A stretch of DNA of 40,823 bases from Eubacterium sp. (GCA_022764165.1 JALERM010000057.1:2501-43323); one strand, 5' to 3'. Positions 1 through 8,360 are shown, counted from the first letter of the stretch. Made by a program: numbers and translations. The notes: generated by a model not told the origin, from the sequence alone.

Positions 1-148
1 CTCCGATGTATGGATTCAGCCAGGAAGACGCCGCCATTACCAGAAGGAATGACACCATGGAAACCACCGTTCTTACTAACCCTTTTCGAAAACCCTGTAT
101 CATTAATACTGCCGGCAAAATCAGCAGTATCCAAAAAAGCCAACTCAT
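1..148 (-). CDS. CvpA-like membrane protein, N-terminal part only
   Basis: The reading frame opens with ATG at 148 and runs off the left edge, so only about 49 residues are visible. They are mostly hydrophobic: one membrane segment right after the start, a short basic loop (Gly-Phe-Arg-Lys-Gly) and the beginning of a second segment. A GFRKG-type loop after the first helix is typical of CvpA-family membrane proteins. The start is well supported by GAGAGGTG six bases upstream. The gene begins 11 bp after the stop of the DUF5711-like gene, so the two are surely co-transcribed. The family assignment rests on a short stretch and is moderate. Any multi-pass envelope protein with this N-terminus remains possible. 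Confidence 0.6.
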   Translation of the reverse strand, partial: MSWLFWILLILPAVLMIQGFRKGLVRTVVSMVSFLLVMAASSWLNPYIG

Positions 149-159
149 GAAGCACCTCT

Positions 160-1404
160 CTATTTCAATTTTATCGTTTCAACGCCGCCGTCCAGCACTG
201 CCATATAGCGATTTTTCGCTACCTTGAAAATGCTTCGGATATTACCTTCTTTCAATGGACCCTCATATCTGCATTTCGCTTTCAAGGTGTATATGGCAAA
301 TTCGTTGTTATTGTACAGTATAATCTGGTCTTTACTGATATCAATGTGATCAAAGGAAATATCCAGGCCTGCCGTGTATTTCCGTTTTCCTGAACTATCA
401 TACAGTTCCATCCGATACGGCGAATCTGATTCGGTATCACGAAATACCATACCAATGCAGTCCTCATCACAAAATACAGCAAGAATTTCATCTTCTGTTT
501 TAACCGTCACCATTTCTTCCGGAATCTGTTTTCCTTTAAAAATTACAAACCCATCGTCCCGAAATGCCACCGCGCAGGAGTTATTCAGGTATTCCACATC
601 CGGAACGATAACATCCGAATATGTGTATCCACTGACCATATTATCCATCTGGTTCTGGCCGGTATTGCCGAAATTGTAGAACGCAACATAACTGGCCGGT
701 TTATTATTTTCTACTTTCAGATAAGACACAGCAAGCAGAAGCCCGTCATCGGAAATGGAAATATCCACTGGATATCCCGGGCTGTCAACCCTGGTTTTGG
801 CAGTTACAATCTCTTCTCCTTTTACATTGTAGACATTGATCCATGTTGTCTCCCCGTCTTCCAATACTACTGCCGTCACTCCCTGACTGGCCACCTTTGC
901 TTTCAATATAGGCAGCGAAGTCTGAATGCTCCCTGCTTTTCCCTGCAGATTAAAAATCGTCAGAGCTGTTCCTTTTTTATCATAAACCACACAATATTCA
1001 TCGCAAATGTCTACTGTGGGATTATTCATTGTCTGGGGTTCGTTCCAGACAGTCTCGCCCTGCCGATTCTGCAGTGAAACTTCATCACCGCCGTATTTGA
1101 GTATATTATCCCCATACTCTGTATACTGCACAGATACAGTATCCTCCTGAACAGTTTCCGTTACAACTTTATAATTCTGATACTGCCAGTTATCTATGGT
1201 GTATTTTACCAGCCAGATCAGCAGGGCACATCCGGCTGCAGCAGTCAGGAAACGCAGAACCTTACTGTCCTTACAGCGAAGAAGACGTTCTTTCATCCCA
1301 TCCAGGAAATCCGGGGATACTCCCTCTCGTTCTTCCAGTATAAAGAAACGTTTTAGATTTTCACGCTTCTTCCATATATCTTTTATCCTCTGTTTAATAT
1401 TCAT
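160..1404 (-). CDS. DUF5711-like membrane-anchored beta-propeller-like protein
   Basis: This 414-residue protein has a basic N-terminal cytoplasmic region of about 48 residues, one membrane helix at about 50-67 and a long extracytoplasmic part. The outer part consists of repeated short beta-strand units with aromatic and Asp/Gly turns (for example YDKKGTALTIFNLQG), which suggests a WD40/propeller-like fold. It resembles the DUF5711 family, whose function is unknown. The frame is open nine codons further upstream, but AGAGGTAAGT lies directly before the ATG at 1404, so that start is used here. It sits between the LysM-protein gene and the CvpA-like gene on the same strand with short gaps, which suggests an envelope-related role. 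No catalytic motif was seen. Confidence 0.7.
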   Translation of the reverse strand: MNIKQRIKDIWKKRENLKRFFILEEREGVSPDFLDGMKERLLRCKDSKVLRFLTAAAGCALLIWLVKYTIDNWQYQNYKVVTETVQEDTVSVQYTEYGDNILKYGGDEVSLQNRQGETVWNEPQTMNNPTVDICDEYCVVYDKKGTALTIFNLQGKAGSIQTSLPILKAKVASQGVTAVVLEDGETTWINVYNVKGEEIVTAKTRVDSPGYPVDISISDDGLLLAVSYLKVENNKPASYVAFYNFGNTGQNQMDNMVSGYTYSDVIVPDVEYLNNSCAVAFRDDGFVIFKGKQIPEEMVTVKTEDEILAVFCDEDCIGMVFRDTESDSPYRMELYDSSGKRKYTAGLDISFDHIDISKDQIILYNNNEFAIYTLKAKCRYEGPLKEGNIRSIFKVAKNRYMAVLDGGVETIKLK

Positions 1405-1518
1405 ACTTACCTCTTTTTCAGAAATGGTCACTGCTCACAGTGACCGGAAATGCTTTATAAATACATAGCCCTTGTATCATCATATCACAATAAGAAATCA
1501 GCGGCAATTCCTGTTTTC

Positions 1519-2796
1519 TTATTCCGGCAGAAGTATTTTCTGTCCGGCGTATATAATGTCTTCCGGTGATATTCCATTTAATTCACATATATCTTTTACC
1601 CTGTCAATCGTTCCGTAACGATTTTTACTGATACTCGTAAGTGTATCGCCTTTTTGAATCAGGTAAGGAACTCCGCCAGCAACATTCCCCGATGTTTCCG
1701 ATACAATATTTTCCTGGGCTGTATTTCCCCCGGCATCTGCCGCAGAATCCACAATTTCAGATGAATCTGTCTCTGATTTCCCGGTTTTTTGATTCGAAGG
1801 TATTTCAATCAACGGTTTTTCCGTATTTTGTACAACAGCCGCAGACTCCTGATCCGTAATTTCCGGAGTAATCGTCACTGTTGTCTGAGATTCATTCTCC
1901 ACCTGTCCAGAACTTGTCTCGACTGCCTCCTCCGATTCACCGCTCACCTCAGAAAATACCCGTCCCAGCACACTGCTCATACCCTCATAACTATTAAAAA
2001 ATGTGATACCAATCGCCAGTGCTGCTGCTGTCGTACAGGCAGCCAGCGTCCATGTACCGGACAATATTTTTTTCTTCTCAACTGTATTGCCTGTATTTTC
2101 TTCGGATTTTTTATTTTCTACATTTTTCTGAACATTTTTCTGAACATTCTTCCGAAAATCGCTGACTGCTCTGTCCGGTATTTTCTCTGTCACTTCAATA
2201 GACTGGTTATTGCTTTTCTCGATCATGTATGCCTGCATGGGTTCGTTCTTCTCATAATAAATGTAAAAACCCGGCTGGCGGTTCAATTGATTATTTTCAT
2301 AGACAAAAAATGCTTCTTCCCATTCACCGGGTTCCACCACAAACAACACTTTATCACTGCCGGCAAAATGATTCAAATGATTTTTTCGGATTACATCATT
2401 CAGTTCCATATTAAACCCCGGCAGGCTGATAAACCATCCCACAATCTCCTGCTGTGGGAAATATTTATTATTTTCTTCATAAATCTGTCCCCATATTTTG
2501 TCATCGAACACAATATGTTCCGGAGACACTTCCATGTTTTCAATCGCCAGTGCACTCGTTATAAACAGATACGAATTGCCGCCGGACCAGTGATATTCAC
2601 CCAGAAGTATGGCTGCCTTTCCCTCATTGCGTGATTCCCGGGAAATTTTTTTCAAAAAAGTATAGGCGTAATCTTCGATATAGATTTTCTGTTGTCCTTT
2701 AATCTCGCCAATTTGTCTGATGTTGTTGGGAATACGAAAAAATGCTTCCTTTCCATCGTCATTTTTCTGTTCTTCCTTATAGATAATCTCTATCAT
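1519..2796 (-). CDS. Membrane-anchored LysM protein with a degenerate JAB/MPN-like N-terminal domain
   Basis: The product has 425 residues. Residues about 36-195 look like a JAB/MPN fold: strand ILLGEYHW at 63-70, then GWFISLPGF at 120-128 in the position of the usual GW-Y-H-S-H-P motif. Both metal-binding histidines are replaced (Ile123, Leu125), so it should not be an active metalloprotease. A basic linker with a repeated QKNV unit (about 215-230) is followed by a membrane helix at about 247-266, an acidic Ser/Thr/Glu-rich spacer, and a C-terminal LysM domain (about 376-425, starting YLIQKGDTL). LysM domains bind peptidoglycan, so the C-terminus is probably outside. The start at 2796 has GAAGG upstream. 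It is the first gene of the minus-strand envelope operon. The LysM call is firm; the JAB/MPN call is from pattern and moderate. Confidence 0.75.
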   Translation of the reverse strand: MIEIIYKEEQKNDDGKEAFFRIPNNIRQIGEIKGQQKIYIEDYAYTFLKKISRESRNEGKAAILLGEYHWSGGNSYLFITSALAIENMEVSPEHIVFDDKIWGQIYEENNKYFPQQEIVGWFISLPGFNMELNDVIRKNHLNHFAGSDKVLFVVEPGEWEEAFFVYENNQLNRQPGFYIYYEKNEPMQAYMIEKSNNQSIEVTEKIPDRAVSDFRKNVQKNVQKNVENKKSEENTGNTVEKKKILSGTWTLAACTTAAALAIGITFFNSYEGMSSVLGRVFSEVSGESEEAVETSSGQVENESQTTVTITPEITDQESAAVVQNTEKPLIEIPSNQKTGKSETDSSEIVDSAADAGGNTAQENIVSETSGNVAGGVPYLIQKGDTLTSISKNRYGTIDRVKDICELNGISPEDIIYAGQKILLPE

Positions 2797-2965
2797 AATC
2801 CTTCACCCCTTTTGGACATCAGCTTATCACTTTTTCCATGCGGAATTTATCAGTTTATGACAGAGCTTTCGATTTTTTTGACGACAAATTTTTCCTTCAT
2901 CTCCCGAATATTCCAGTCTGCAGGCGGGTACACTATAAATAACCATTTTCAATGAAAGGATGGAT

Positions 2966-3649
2966 ATGATTATGGCGGAACCCCAATCTATATTTTATAT
3001 AAACGAAAAGAAAACGTCTGCAGGCAGTGAACTTGCTCATCTTCTGAACCAATGTATCCGCTCCTCTGAAAAAAACTGGGACGAAATCGTTTTTATCTGT
3101 ATCGGGAGCGACAGGATTACGGGGGACAGCCTGGGACCTTTGGTGGGGCATCACCTATCCCAATATCACTGGAAAAATATCTATATCTACGGGACACTGG
3201 AACATCCTGTTCATGCGCTGAATCTGGAGACTGCACTCGCTCAGATAAAAAAGAGACATCCTTCTGCTCTTTATATCGCAGTAGATGCCTCGCTTGGTTC
3301 AAAAAAACATGTGGGTTTTATCACTGTAGGAACAGGACCAATTCTTCCAGGTGCAGGAGTTAACAAGGAACTTCCTCCGGTAGGTGACATATTTATCACC
3401 GGTATTCTGAACATGTCCGGTGCTTTTGAACATCTGATGCTGCAGACAACCCGGCTTTCTTCCGTCATTCGGATGGCCGACACGATAGTTTCCGGAATTG
3501 CCCTGGCATTTTCCTGCTGCTATGAAAAACGATGTCTTCTCCCGGATGAATGGCCTTTCCAGCCCGATGAAGAACGACGTCTCTGTTGGGCAAATGACCG
3601 TGGTTTTGCGGCACTTTCTATCGAATCCAGTTCCGGAATCATCTGTTGA
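2966..3649 (+). CDS. yyaC: Spore protease YyaC family
   Basis: The protein matches the YyaC family, a HybD/GPR-like fold found in spore formers. Visible landmarks are a first strand with CIGSDRITGDSLGPLVG (the GDSLGP loop is characteristic), a middle GTLEHPVHALNL, the strand YIAVDASLG, a glycine/proline loop GTGPILPGAGV, and NMSGAFEH near the C-terminus. The frame has three ATGs at 2960, 2966 and 2972. The one at 2966 is preferred because AAGGA lies five bases upstream. It is transcribed away from the LysM operon, and its last 130 bp overlap the convergent HD-domain gene. The presence of yyaC implies a spore-forming lineage. The exact role of YyaC in sporulation is not settled. Confidence 0.88.
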   Translation: MIMAEPQSIFYINEKKTSAGSELAHLLNQCIRSSEKNWDEIVFICIGSDRITGDSLGPLVGHHLSQYHWKNIYIYGTLEHPVHALNLETALAQIKKRHPSALYIAVDASLGSKKHVGFITVGTGPILPGAGVNKELPPVGDIFITGILNMSGAFEHLMLQTTRLSSVIRMADTIVSGIALAFSCCYEKRCLLPDEWPFQPDEERRLCWANDRGFAALSIESSSGIIC

Positions 3650-4251
3650 ATCACATCCGCACGGGGAATACCGTCAAATGCCCGCTTCATCAGCCATGCA
3701 ATCGGTTTTCCCCAGAACTTATGTCTGAATATTTCCGAATAATGATCGGCAATCTCCCGGGAACCACAATATTTATCCGTAAGACAGATCACGTAGGTTT
3801 CCGGATAACGGGGAGGGATAATAGATACCGGCCACATATGTTTGGTAATCACTTCCCGTTCTACCTTATTCAGTTTAAAATACTTTCTCGCATTTCTCCA
3901 GGCTGCCACCGGATGAGTAATCGCATGGAGACGGTCTCCTGTCTTTCTGCTGTGATGTCTCCAGTCATAAAGGAACAGATCATGGAGCATTCCTCCTCTG
4001 GCTGCAGAACGGGCATCCAGACCTAAATATTTACAGATACGAAAGTTATTATATGCCACATTGAGGCAATGCTCATAGCAATCCGTATCGCAGTGCTGAT
4101 AGTAATTCTTCATCTGAAGTACAACGGGGTGAGTCACAATATCTTTAATACAATTATAAAATTCAAGATTCATTTCTGCTGTTTTATGTCTTTTTTTACG
4201 TATATCTGCCGGCGATATGCGCGGCCGCGGAACAGGTAATACAGATGCCAT
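3520..4251 (-). CDS. HD-domain phosphohydrolase-like protein
   Basis: The 243-residue protein carries an HD-type metal-binding site: His61 (YEHCLNVA), the His90-Asp91 pair (MLHDLFLYDW), His-containing KHMWP at about 137-141, and a late Asp159 in ICLTDKYC. HD proteins are usually phosphohydrolases or nucleotidases; the substrate here is unknown. The start at 4251 is supported by AAGGAG seven bases upstream. Residues from about 201 onward lie antisense to the end of yyaC. The last 20 or so are Arg/Ser-rich and look non-native, as if the gene once ended earlier. It has its own strong promoter and an unusual leader (see 4344-4372 and 4278-4309). Confidence 0.85.
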   Translation of the reverse strand: MASVLPVPRPRISPADIRKKRHKTAEMNLEFYNCIKDIVTHPVVLQMKNYYQHCDTDCYEHCLNVAYNNFRICKYLGLDARSAARGGMLHDLFLYDWRHHSRKTGDRLHAITHPVAAWRNARKYFKLNKVEREVITKHMWPVSIIPPRYPETYVICLTDKYCGSREIADHYSEIFRHKFWGKPIAWLMKRAFDGIPRADVIQQMIPELDSIESAAKPRSFAQQRRRSSSGWKGHSSGRRHRFS

Positions 4252-4277
4252 ATGCGATCTCCTTTCAGGTTCAGGTA

Positions 4278-4309
4278 CGAGGTGGGAGTCTTATCTTCTT
4301 TCAAGATAA
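4278..4309 (-). repeat. Dispersed hairpin repeat, copy A
   Basis: One of three closely similar elements in the window (others at 14426 and 22926). On the minus strand it reads TTATCTTGAAAGAAGATAA, a perfect 7-bp stem with a GAAAG loop, followed by GACTCCCACCTCG. It lies directly after the terminator-like hairpin at 4313-4336 and 26 bp before the HD gene start, so it is part of that gene's 5' leader. Confidence 0.8.
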
Positions 4310-4336
4310 AAAGGAGCGGGGGACTGTCCCCGCTCC
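4306..4336 (-). terminator. Terminator-like hairpin after the transketolase operon, also inside the HD gene leader
   Basis: A 9-bp GC-rich stem (GGAGCGGGG with CCCCGCTCC) is followed on the minus strand by TTTTT. It lies about 75 bp after the transketolase C-subunit stop. The promoter at 4344-4372 fires just upstream, so the same hairpin starts at about the first base of the HD transcript. It can act as a terminator for the operon and as an attenuator for the HD gene. Confidence 0.8.
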
Positions 4337-4343
4337 CTGTATC

Positions 4344-4372
4344 ATTATATATAACTTTTCCTCTTCTGTAAA
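4344..4372 (-). promoter_or_regulatory. Sigma-A promoter for the HD-domain gene
   Basis: TTTACA at 4372-4367, a 17-bp spacer and a perfect TATAAT at 4349-4344. The expected transcription start, about 4337, is at the foot of the hairpin at 4313-4336. Confidence 0.65.
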
Positions 4373-4410
4373 GAAATATACACAAAACATTTATTTAAGA
4401 AAATCTTAAA

Positions 4411-5352
4411 TTAAGCCAGATATGCTTTCACCTGTTCGTACACACCCTGTCCGTCCAGTTTGTATTTTTCCAGAAGTTTTACCGCAGCACCGGATTCTCC
4501 GAACACATCCTGCACGCCGATTTTCAGTACCGGTGTCGGTGCTTTTGCACACAGTGCATCACAGACTGCACTTCCCAGACCGCCAATGACAGAGTGTTCT
4601 TCTACAGTAACAACTTTACCTGTTTCACGGGCAACTTCAACTACCAGGTCTTCATCCAGCGGTTTAATGGTGTGGATGTTGACGACTTTAGCCTCAATAC
4701 CATCAGCTGCCAATTTTTCTGCTGCCTCCAGTGCAGAGTTCACGCACAGACCTGTAGCAATAATAGCCACATCCTTACCTTCTCTCAGCACAACGCCTTT
4801 ACCTACTTCAAACTTGTAATCCGGACGGTCATTGATCACCGGAACAGCCAGACGTCCGAAACGCAGGTAAACCGGTCCATCAATTTCATAAGCAGCTTTT
4901 ACAGCAGCTTTTGCTTCCACATCATCAGAAGGATTGATAACAGTCATTCCCGGAATGGTGCGCATCAGAGCAATATCTTCATTACACTGATGAGTTGCTC
5001 CATCTTCACCTACAGAAATACCTGCATGAGTAGCACCGATTTTTACATTCAGATGAGGATATCCCACGGAGTTTCTCACCTGCTCAAATGCACGTCCGGA
5101 AGCAAACATGGCAAATGAACTTGCAAACGGCACTTTTCCTGCTGCTGCCAGTCCTGCAGCAACGCCAATCATGTTACACTCTGCAATACCGCAGTCGATA
5201 TGACGTTCCGGGAAAACTTTTTTAAATGTACCGGTTTTGGTAGCAGCTGCCAGATCGGCATCCAGTACAACAACATCTTCATGCTCTTTACCAAGTTCTA
5301 CCAGAGCATTACCATAGCTTTCTCTTGTTGCAATTTTCTTTACTTCTGACAT
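4411..5352 (-). CDS. tktB: Transketolase, C-terminal subunit
   Basis: This 313-residue protein is the pyrimidine-binding and C-terminal half of a split transketolase. With the N-terminal subunit it moves two-carbon ketol units in the non-oxidative pentose phosphate pathway. The catalytic glutamate is visible in GIAECNMIG (Glu58), followed by GEDGATHQ and LRFGRL typical of the middle domain, and a C-terminal domain beginning near residue 190. Its start overlaps the end of the N-subunit gene by 13 bp, so translation is likely coupled and subunit amounts matched. It is the last gene of the operon and is followed by the hairpin at 4313-4336. Split transketolases are common in anaerobic Firmicutes. 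Confidence 0.95.
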   Translation of the reverse strand: MSEVKKIATRESYGNALVELGKEHEDVVVLDADLAAATKTGTFKKVFPERHIDCGIAECNMIGVAAGLAAAGKVPFASSFAMFASGRAFEQVRNSVGYPHLNVKIGATHAGISVGEDGATHQCNEDIALMRTIPGMTVINPSDDVEAKAAVKAAYEIDGPVYLRFGRLAVPVINDRPDYKFEVGKGVVLREGKDVAIIATGLCVNSALEAAEKLAADGIEAKVVNIHTIKPLDEDLVVEVARETGKVVTVEEHSVIGGLGSAVCDALCAKAPTPVLKIGVQDVFGESGAAVKLLEKYKLDGQGVYEQVKAYLA

Positions 5353-6176
5353 AATGCTTCACCAGCCTTTCCCAGTTCTTCCATAGCCACTGCATACTGT
5401 TCATCATTTGGAGCAACACCATGCCAGCTCACCTGATTTTCCATGAAGGAAATGCCTTTACCTTTTACAGTCTTTGCAATGATTGCAGTCGGCATACCCT
5501 TTGTTTCACGTGCTTCTTTAAAAGCAGCATCAATCTGATCAAAATCATTTCCATCGATATTGATAACATGGAAATTGAATGCTTCGAATTTTTTATCAAT
5601 CGGATAAGGAGAGCATACTTCATCGATGCTTCCGTCAATCTGCAGGTTGTTATTGTCCACGATCACAACCAGATTGTCCAGTTTGCGGAAACCTGCCATC
5701 ATGGAAGCTTCCCATACCTGACCCTCCTGAATCTCACCATCACCCAGAAGTGTATATACACGGTAATCCGCATTACTTAATTTTCCTGCCAGCGCCATAC
5801 CAACAGCGGCAGAAATTCCCTGACCCAAAGAACCACTGGACATGTCTACACCCGGGATATGCTTCATATCCGGATGTCCCTGCAGATAAGAACCCAGATG
5901 ACGCAGAGTTTTCAGATCCTCCACCGGGAAATATCCTCTGTTTGCCAGTGTGCTGTAGAGTCCCGGTGCCGTATGTCCCTTGGACAATACAAAACGGTCT
6001 CTGTCACCCTTCTTCGGATCCTTTGGGTCGATATTCATCTCCTCAAAGTACAAGTATGTAAATATATCAGCAGCAGACAAAGATCCGCCCGGATGTCCTG
6101 CTTTTGCTGAATGAACAGCAGTCACAATGCCCTTACGAACCTCATTTGCCATTTTCTGAAGCTCCAGTTTATTCAT
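5340..6176 (-). CDS. tktA: Transketolase, N-terminal subunit
   Basis: This 278-residue protein is the thiamine-pyrophosphate-binding half of a split transketolase. The TPP motif is complete: GDGEIQEGQ at 145-153 and NNN at 175-177. The early GHPGGSLS (27-34) and GSLGQG (115-120) are also family signatures. The frame extends upstream, but GAAAGGAG seven bases before the ATG at 6176 fixes this start. It follows the transaldolase gene by about 100 bp, and a weaker promoter-like sequence lies in that gap. It overlaps the C-subunit gene by 13 bp. Confidence 0.95.
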   Translation of the reverse strand: MNKLELQKMANEVRKGIVTAVHSAKAGHPGGSLSAADIFTYLYFEEMNIDPKDPKKGDRDRFVLSKGHTAPGLYSTLANRGYFPVEDLKTLRHLGSYLQGHPDMKHIPGVDMSSGSLGQGISAAVGMALAGKLSNADYRVYTLLGDGEIQEGQVWEASMMAGFRKLDNLVVIVDNNNLQIDGSIDEVCSPYPIDKKFEAFNFHVINIDGNDFDQIDAAFKEARETKGMPTAIIAKTVKGKGISFMENQVSWHGVAPNDEQYAVAMEELGKAGEALCQK

Positions 6177-6236
6177 TCCGTTCTCCTTTCTCAGCGAACA
6201 CACTATTATTCGGTTTTATCAACCTCAAACGGTAAC

Positions 6237-6265
6237 AGTATGCCACACTTTTTCACGTAATTCAA
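6237..6265 (-). promoter_or_regulatory. Possible internal promoter for the transketolase genes
   Basis: TTGAAT, a 17-bp spacer and CATACT lie in the 101-bp gap between the transaldolase and transketolase genes. No terminator separates the genes, so this would add to read-through from 7008-7035. Confidence 0.4.
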
Positions 6266-6277
6266 GTGATATACTTA

Positions 6278-6931
6278 TTATTCCCCAAATACTGCTTTAT
6301 AATCCGCCTGGAATTTGGCAATTCCTGCATCTGTCAGAGGATGTTTGGTCATCTGCTCCAGAACACTGTACGGAACGGTAGCAATATCTGCACCTGCCAG
6401 AGCACAGTCAGTTACATGAATCGGATTTCTTACGCTGGCAGCAATAATCTGTGTATCGATTCCTGCAACATCGAAGATCTCAGCGATTTCGCGAATCAGA
6501 TCCACACCTCTTACAGAGATATCATCCAGTCTTCCCAGGAATGGAGAAACATATGTAGCACCTGCTCTTGCAGCCAGCAGAGCCTGATTAGCTGTGAAGA
6601 TCAGAGTTACGTTAGTCTTGATACCTTCTGCAGTCAGAGCTTTACATGCTTTCAGACCTTCTACTGTCATCGGGATTTTTACCACCATGTTCGGATGAAT
6701 GGCAGCAATTTCTTTTCCCTCTTTGATCATGCCTTCTGCATCAACTGTAGTAGCTTTTACTTCTCCGCTGATCGGTCCGTCAACGATAGAGGTGATCTCT
6801 TTGATTACTTCCTGGAAATCTCTTCCTTCCTTTGCAATCAGAGACGGATTGGTGGTTACTCCACAAATAATTCCCATGTCATTTGCTTTTCTGATGTCTT
6901 CTACCTTTGCAGTGTCAATAAAAAATCTCAT
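6278..6931 (-). CDS. fsa: Transaldolase / fructose-6-phosphate aldolase family protein
   Basis: The 217-residue protein is a short-form class I aldolase. Lys85 in VVKIPMT is the Schiff-base lysine, and [14 protein letters not shown] is the family N-terminal signature. Two positions that separate true transaldolases from fructose-6-phosphate aldolases look transaldolase-like: Glu57 in ISGEV (Gln in E. coli FSA) and Phe130 in YVSPFLGR (Tyr in FSA). Its place directly before both transketolase subunits also favours transaldolase activity in the pentose phosphate pathway. The automatic name for this family is often fructose-6-phosphate aldolase. The start has AGGAGG eight bases upstream. Confidence 0.93.
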   Translation of the reverse strand: MRFFIDTAKVEDIRKANDMGIICGVTTNPSLIAKEGRDFQEVIKEITSIVDGPISGEVKATTVDAEGMIKEGKEIAAIHPNMVVKIPMTVEGLKACKALTAEGIKTNVTLIFTANQALLAARAGATYVSPFLGRLDDISVRGVDLIREIAEIFDVAGIDTQIIAASVRNPIHVTDCALAGADIATVPYSVLEQMTKHPLTDAGIAKFQADYKAVFGE

Positions 6932-7244
6932 TGTAAATACCTCCTGGTTTTAATTTGTTTTTGCTGTCCCCTTGTTCTTGAGGATGCGTTTTCTTTTCTT
7001 TAGTTACAGTATAACAGGAATCTCCTTCCGGTCAACCCCCTCTCTTTTTATTAATTATTTTATTTATTAATATTTTTGTTTTATTAGTAATCAATCAAAA
7101 ATAATCAAAACATATTTTCAAGATATCAGGTGCATTTTTTGTTATTTCTGTGATTTTCCGGGATAAAAACTTTAGAAAACCAACTTTTTCAGACATATAA
7201 CATGCATATCACACGGAAAGTTATTATTAATAATTTCATATATT
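6932..7244. other. AT-rich intergenic region between the transaldolase and LacI genes
   Basis: This 313-bp stretch holds the transaldolase promoter (7008-7035). About 200 bp of very AT-rich DNA follows, with several TTATTAATAA-like runs near 7060-7085 and 7222-7240. No open frame or convincing terminator for the LacI gene was found. An imperfect palindrome, GGAA-N5-TTCC, lies in the promoter spacer and could be an operator. Confidence 0.5.
7008..7035 (-). promoter_or_regulatory. Promoter of the transaldolase-transketolase operon
   Basis: TTGACC at 7035-7030, a 16-bp spacer and TATACT at 7013-7008, about 77 bp upstream of the transaldolase start. The spacer contains GGAA-N5-TTCC, a possible regulator site. 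Confidence 0.6.
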
Positions 7245-8360
7245 TCATTTATTTTTTTTATTATTTTTTCGCTTCCGTCCCTCTGACGGATACCCGCTGC
7301 TTCCCCGGACAATCAACTTTGGCTCATATTCAATGTGGAAAATAGCGGTAGGTTCATCACCCTTCCGATACTTTCTCTGGGACTCTATTTTTTTCAAAAT
7401 GATATCGCAGGCATCCCGTCCTTTCTGCGGCACAAAGTGTTCTACAGTAGTCAAACCAATAGTTTTAAACCGCGAAAACAGAGTATTATCGCAGCCCACC
7501 ACAGACATATCTGCCGGAATCCGATACTGTCGTTCCAACAGTGCATCCATGGCTCCAAACGCCATCATATCATTCAATGCAGCAATGGCGGTGATGGGCA
7601 GATTCTCTGCCAAAAGACTTACGGTAAGGTCATATCCCATCCGGTACTCCGACTCAATGCCCGGAATCACAGTATCCGCTGCATCCTCTGAAGAGCGGAC
7701 AATCACTCTGTCACGCAGTCCGGCTTTTTCAAATTCCATCAGAAAACCTTCCACCCTTTTTTGCCGCTGATGCTGCCGGGCAGTCAAAGGAGGCGCAATA
7801 AAAGCCACATCTTTATGCCCCAGTTCCAATAGATGACGGGCCATCAAAATTCCCGGTTTCAGGTTATTGATAGCAACTGCATCTATTTCAAATTCATCAT
7901 CCCGGTTGCTGATGACAACCACAGGAATTTCCTGAGACAGTTCTTCCACCTGTTTTCCAAAACTGGGATTACAGGCGTAGATAATGCCCAGCGGCTGTAC
8001 TTCTTTCATCATCCGCAGATAATTTTCTTCAATTTTCAGATCCCTCTGGGTATTGCACACAAAGACACCATAGCCATATTCATTGGCCACTGCCTCAATC
8101 CCCTGCAGCAGCATCACATAATAAGGATTCGTCAGAGTCGGACAAAATACAACCAACAGTTTTCTCATTTTTCCGGAACGATGGGTTTTCTGCCGGGGCA
8201 GCTGGTATCCCAGACGTTCAGCCGCCTCCCGCACCTGATGAATTGTCTCTTTAGAAAAAGAAACATTATATTTTTTATTCAAAACCATAGATACGGTAGC
8301 CTGAGAAACACCGGCTTCTTTTGCCACATCCATGGACGTTACCTTCTTTTTGGAGGCCAT
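7245..8360 (-). CDS. LacI family transcriptional regulator (pentose operon neighbour)
   Basis: The 371-residue protein has an N-terminal LacI helix-turn-helix (VTSMDVAKEAGVSQATVSMVL at about 7-27, hinge to about 58) and a periplasmic-binding-protein-like effector domain from about residue 58 onward (LLVVFCPTLTNPYYVMLLQG, later VGCDNTLFSRF). The C-terminus ends in a short Lys/Arg/Asn-rich tail. The frame is open 11 codons upstream, but GAAAGGAAG seven bases before the ATG at 8360 decides the start. It is encoded just upstream of the transaldolase-transketolase genes on the same strand and may control them. The effector is unknown, probably a sugar or sugar phosphate. Confidence 0.92.
   Translation of the reverse strand: MASKKKVTSMDVAKEAGVSQATVSMVLNKKYNVSFSKETIHQVREAAERLGYQLPRQKTHRSGKMRKLLVVFCPTLTNPYYVMLLQGIEAVANEYGYGVFVCNTQRDLKIEENYLRMMKEVQPLGIIYACNPSFGKQVEELSQEIPVVVISNRDDEFEIDAVAINNLKPGILMARHLLELGHKDVAFIAPPLTARQHQRQKRVEGFLMEFEKAGLRDRVIVRSSEDAADTVIPGIESEYRMGYDLTVSLLAENLPITAIAALNDMMAFGAMDALLERQYRIPADMSVVGCDNTLFSRFKTIGLTTVEHFVPQKGRDACDIILKKIESQRKYRKGDEPTAIFHIEYEPKLIVRGSSGYPSEGRKRKNNKKNK

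Noticed and set aside
2100-2160. Repeated QKNV codons in the LysM protein as a possible tandem-repeat locus
   Set aside because: Only two to three units; it is a basic linker and not an expanded repeat.
2905-2965. Sporulation sigma-factor promoter upstream of yyaC
   Set aside because: CACTATAAAT is -10-like, but no -35 fitting sigma-F, -E, -G or -A at proper spacing could be assigned.
4170-4385. 71-codon minus-strand frame across the HD gene start and leader
   Set aside because: It is a translation of the hairpin and repeat copy A, and it begins upstream of the promoter.
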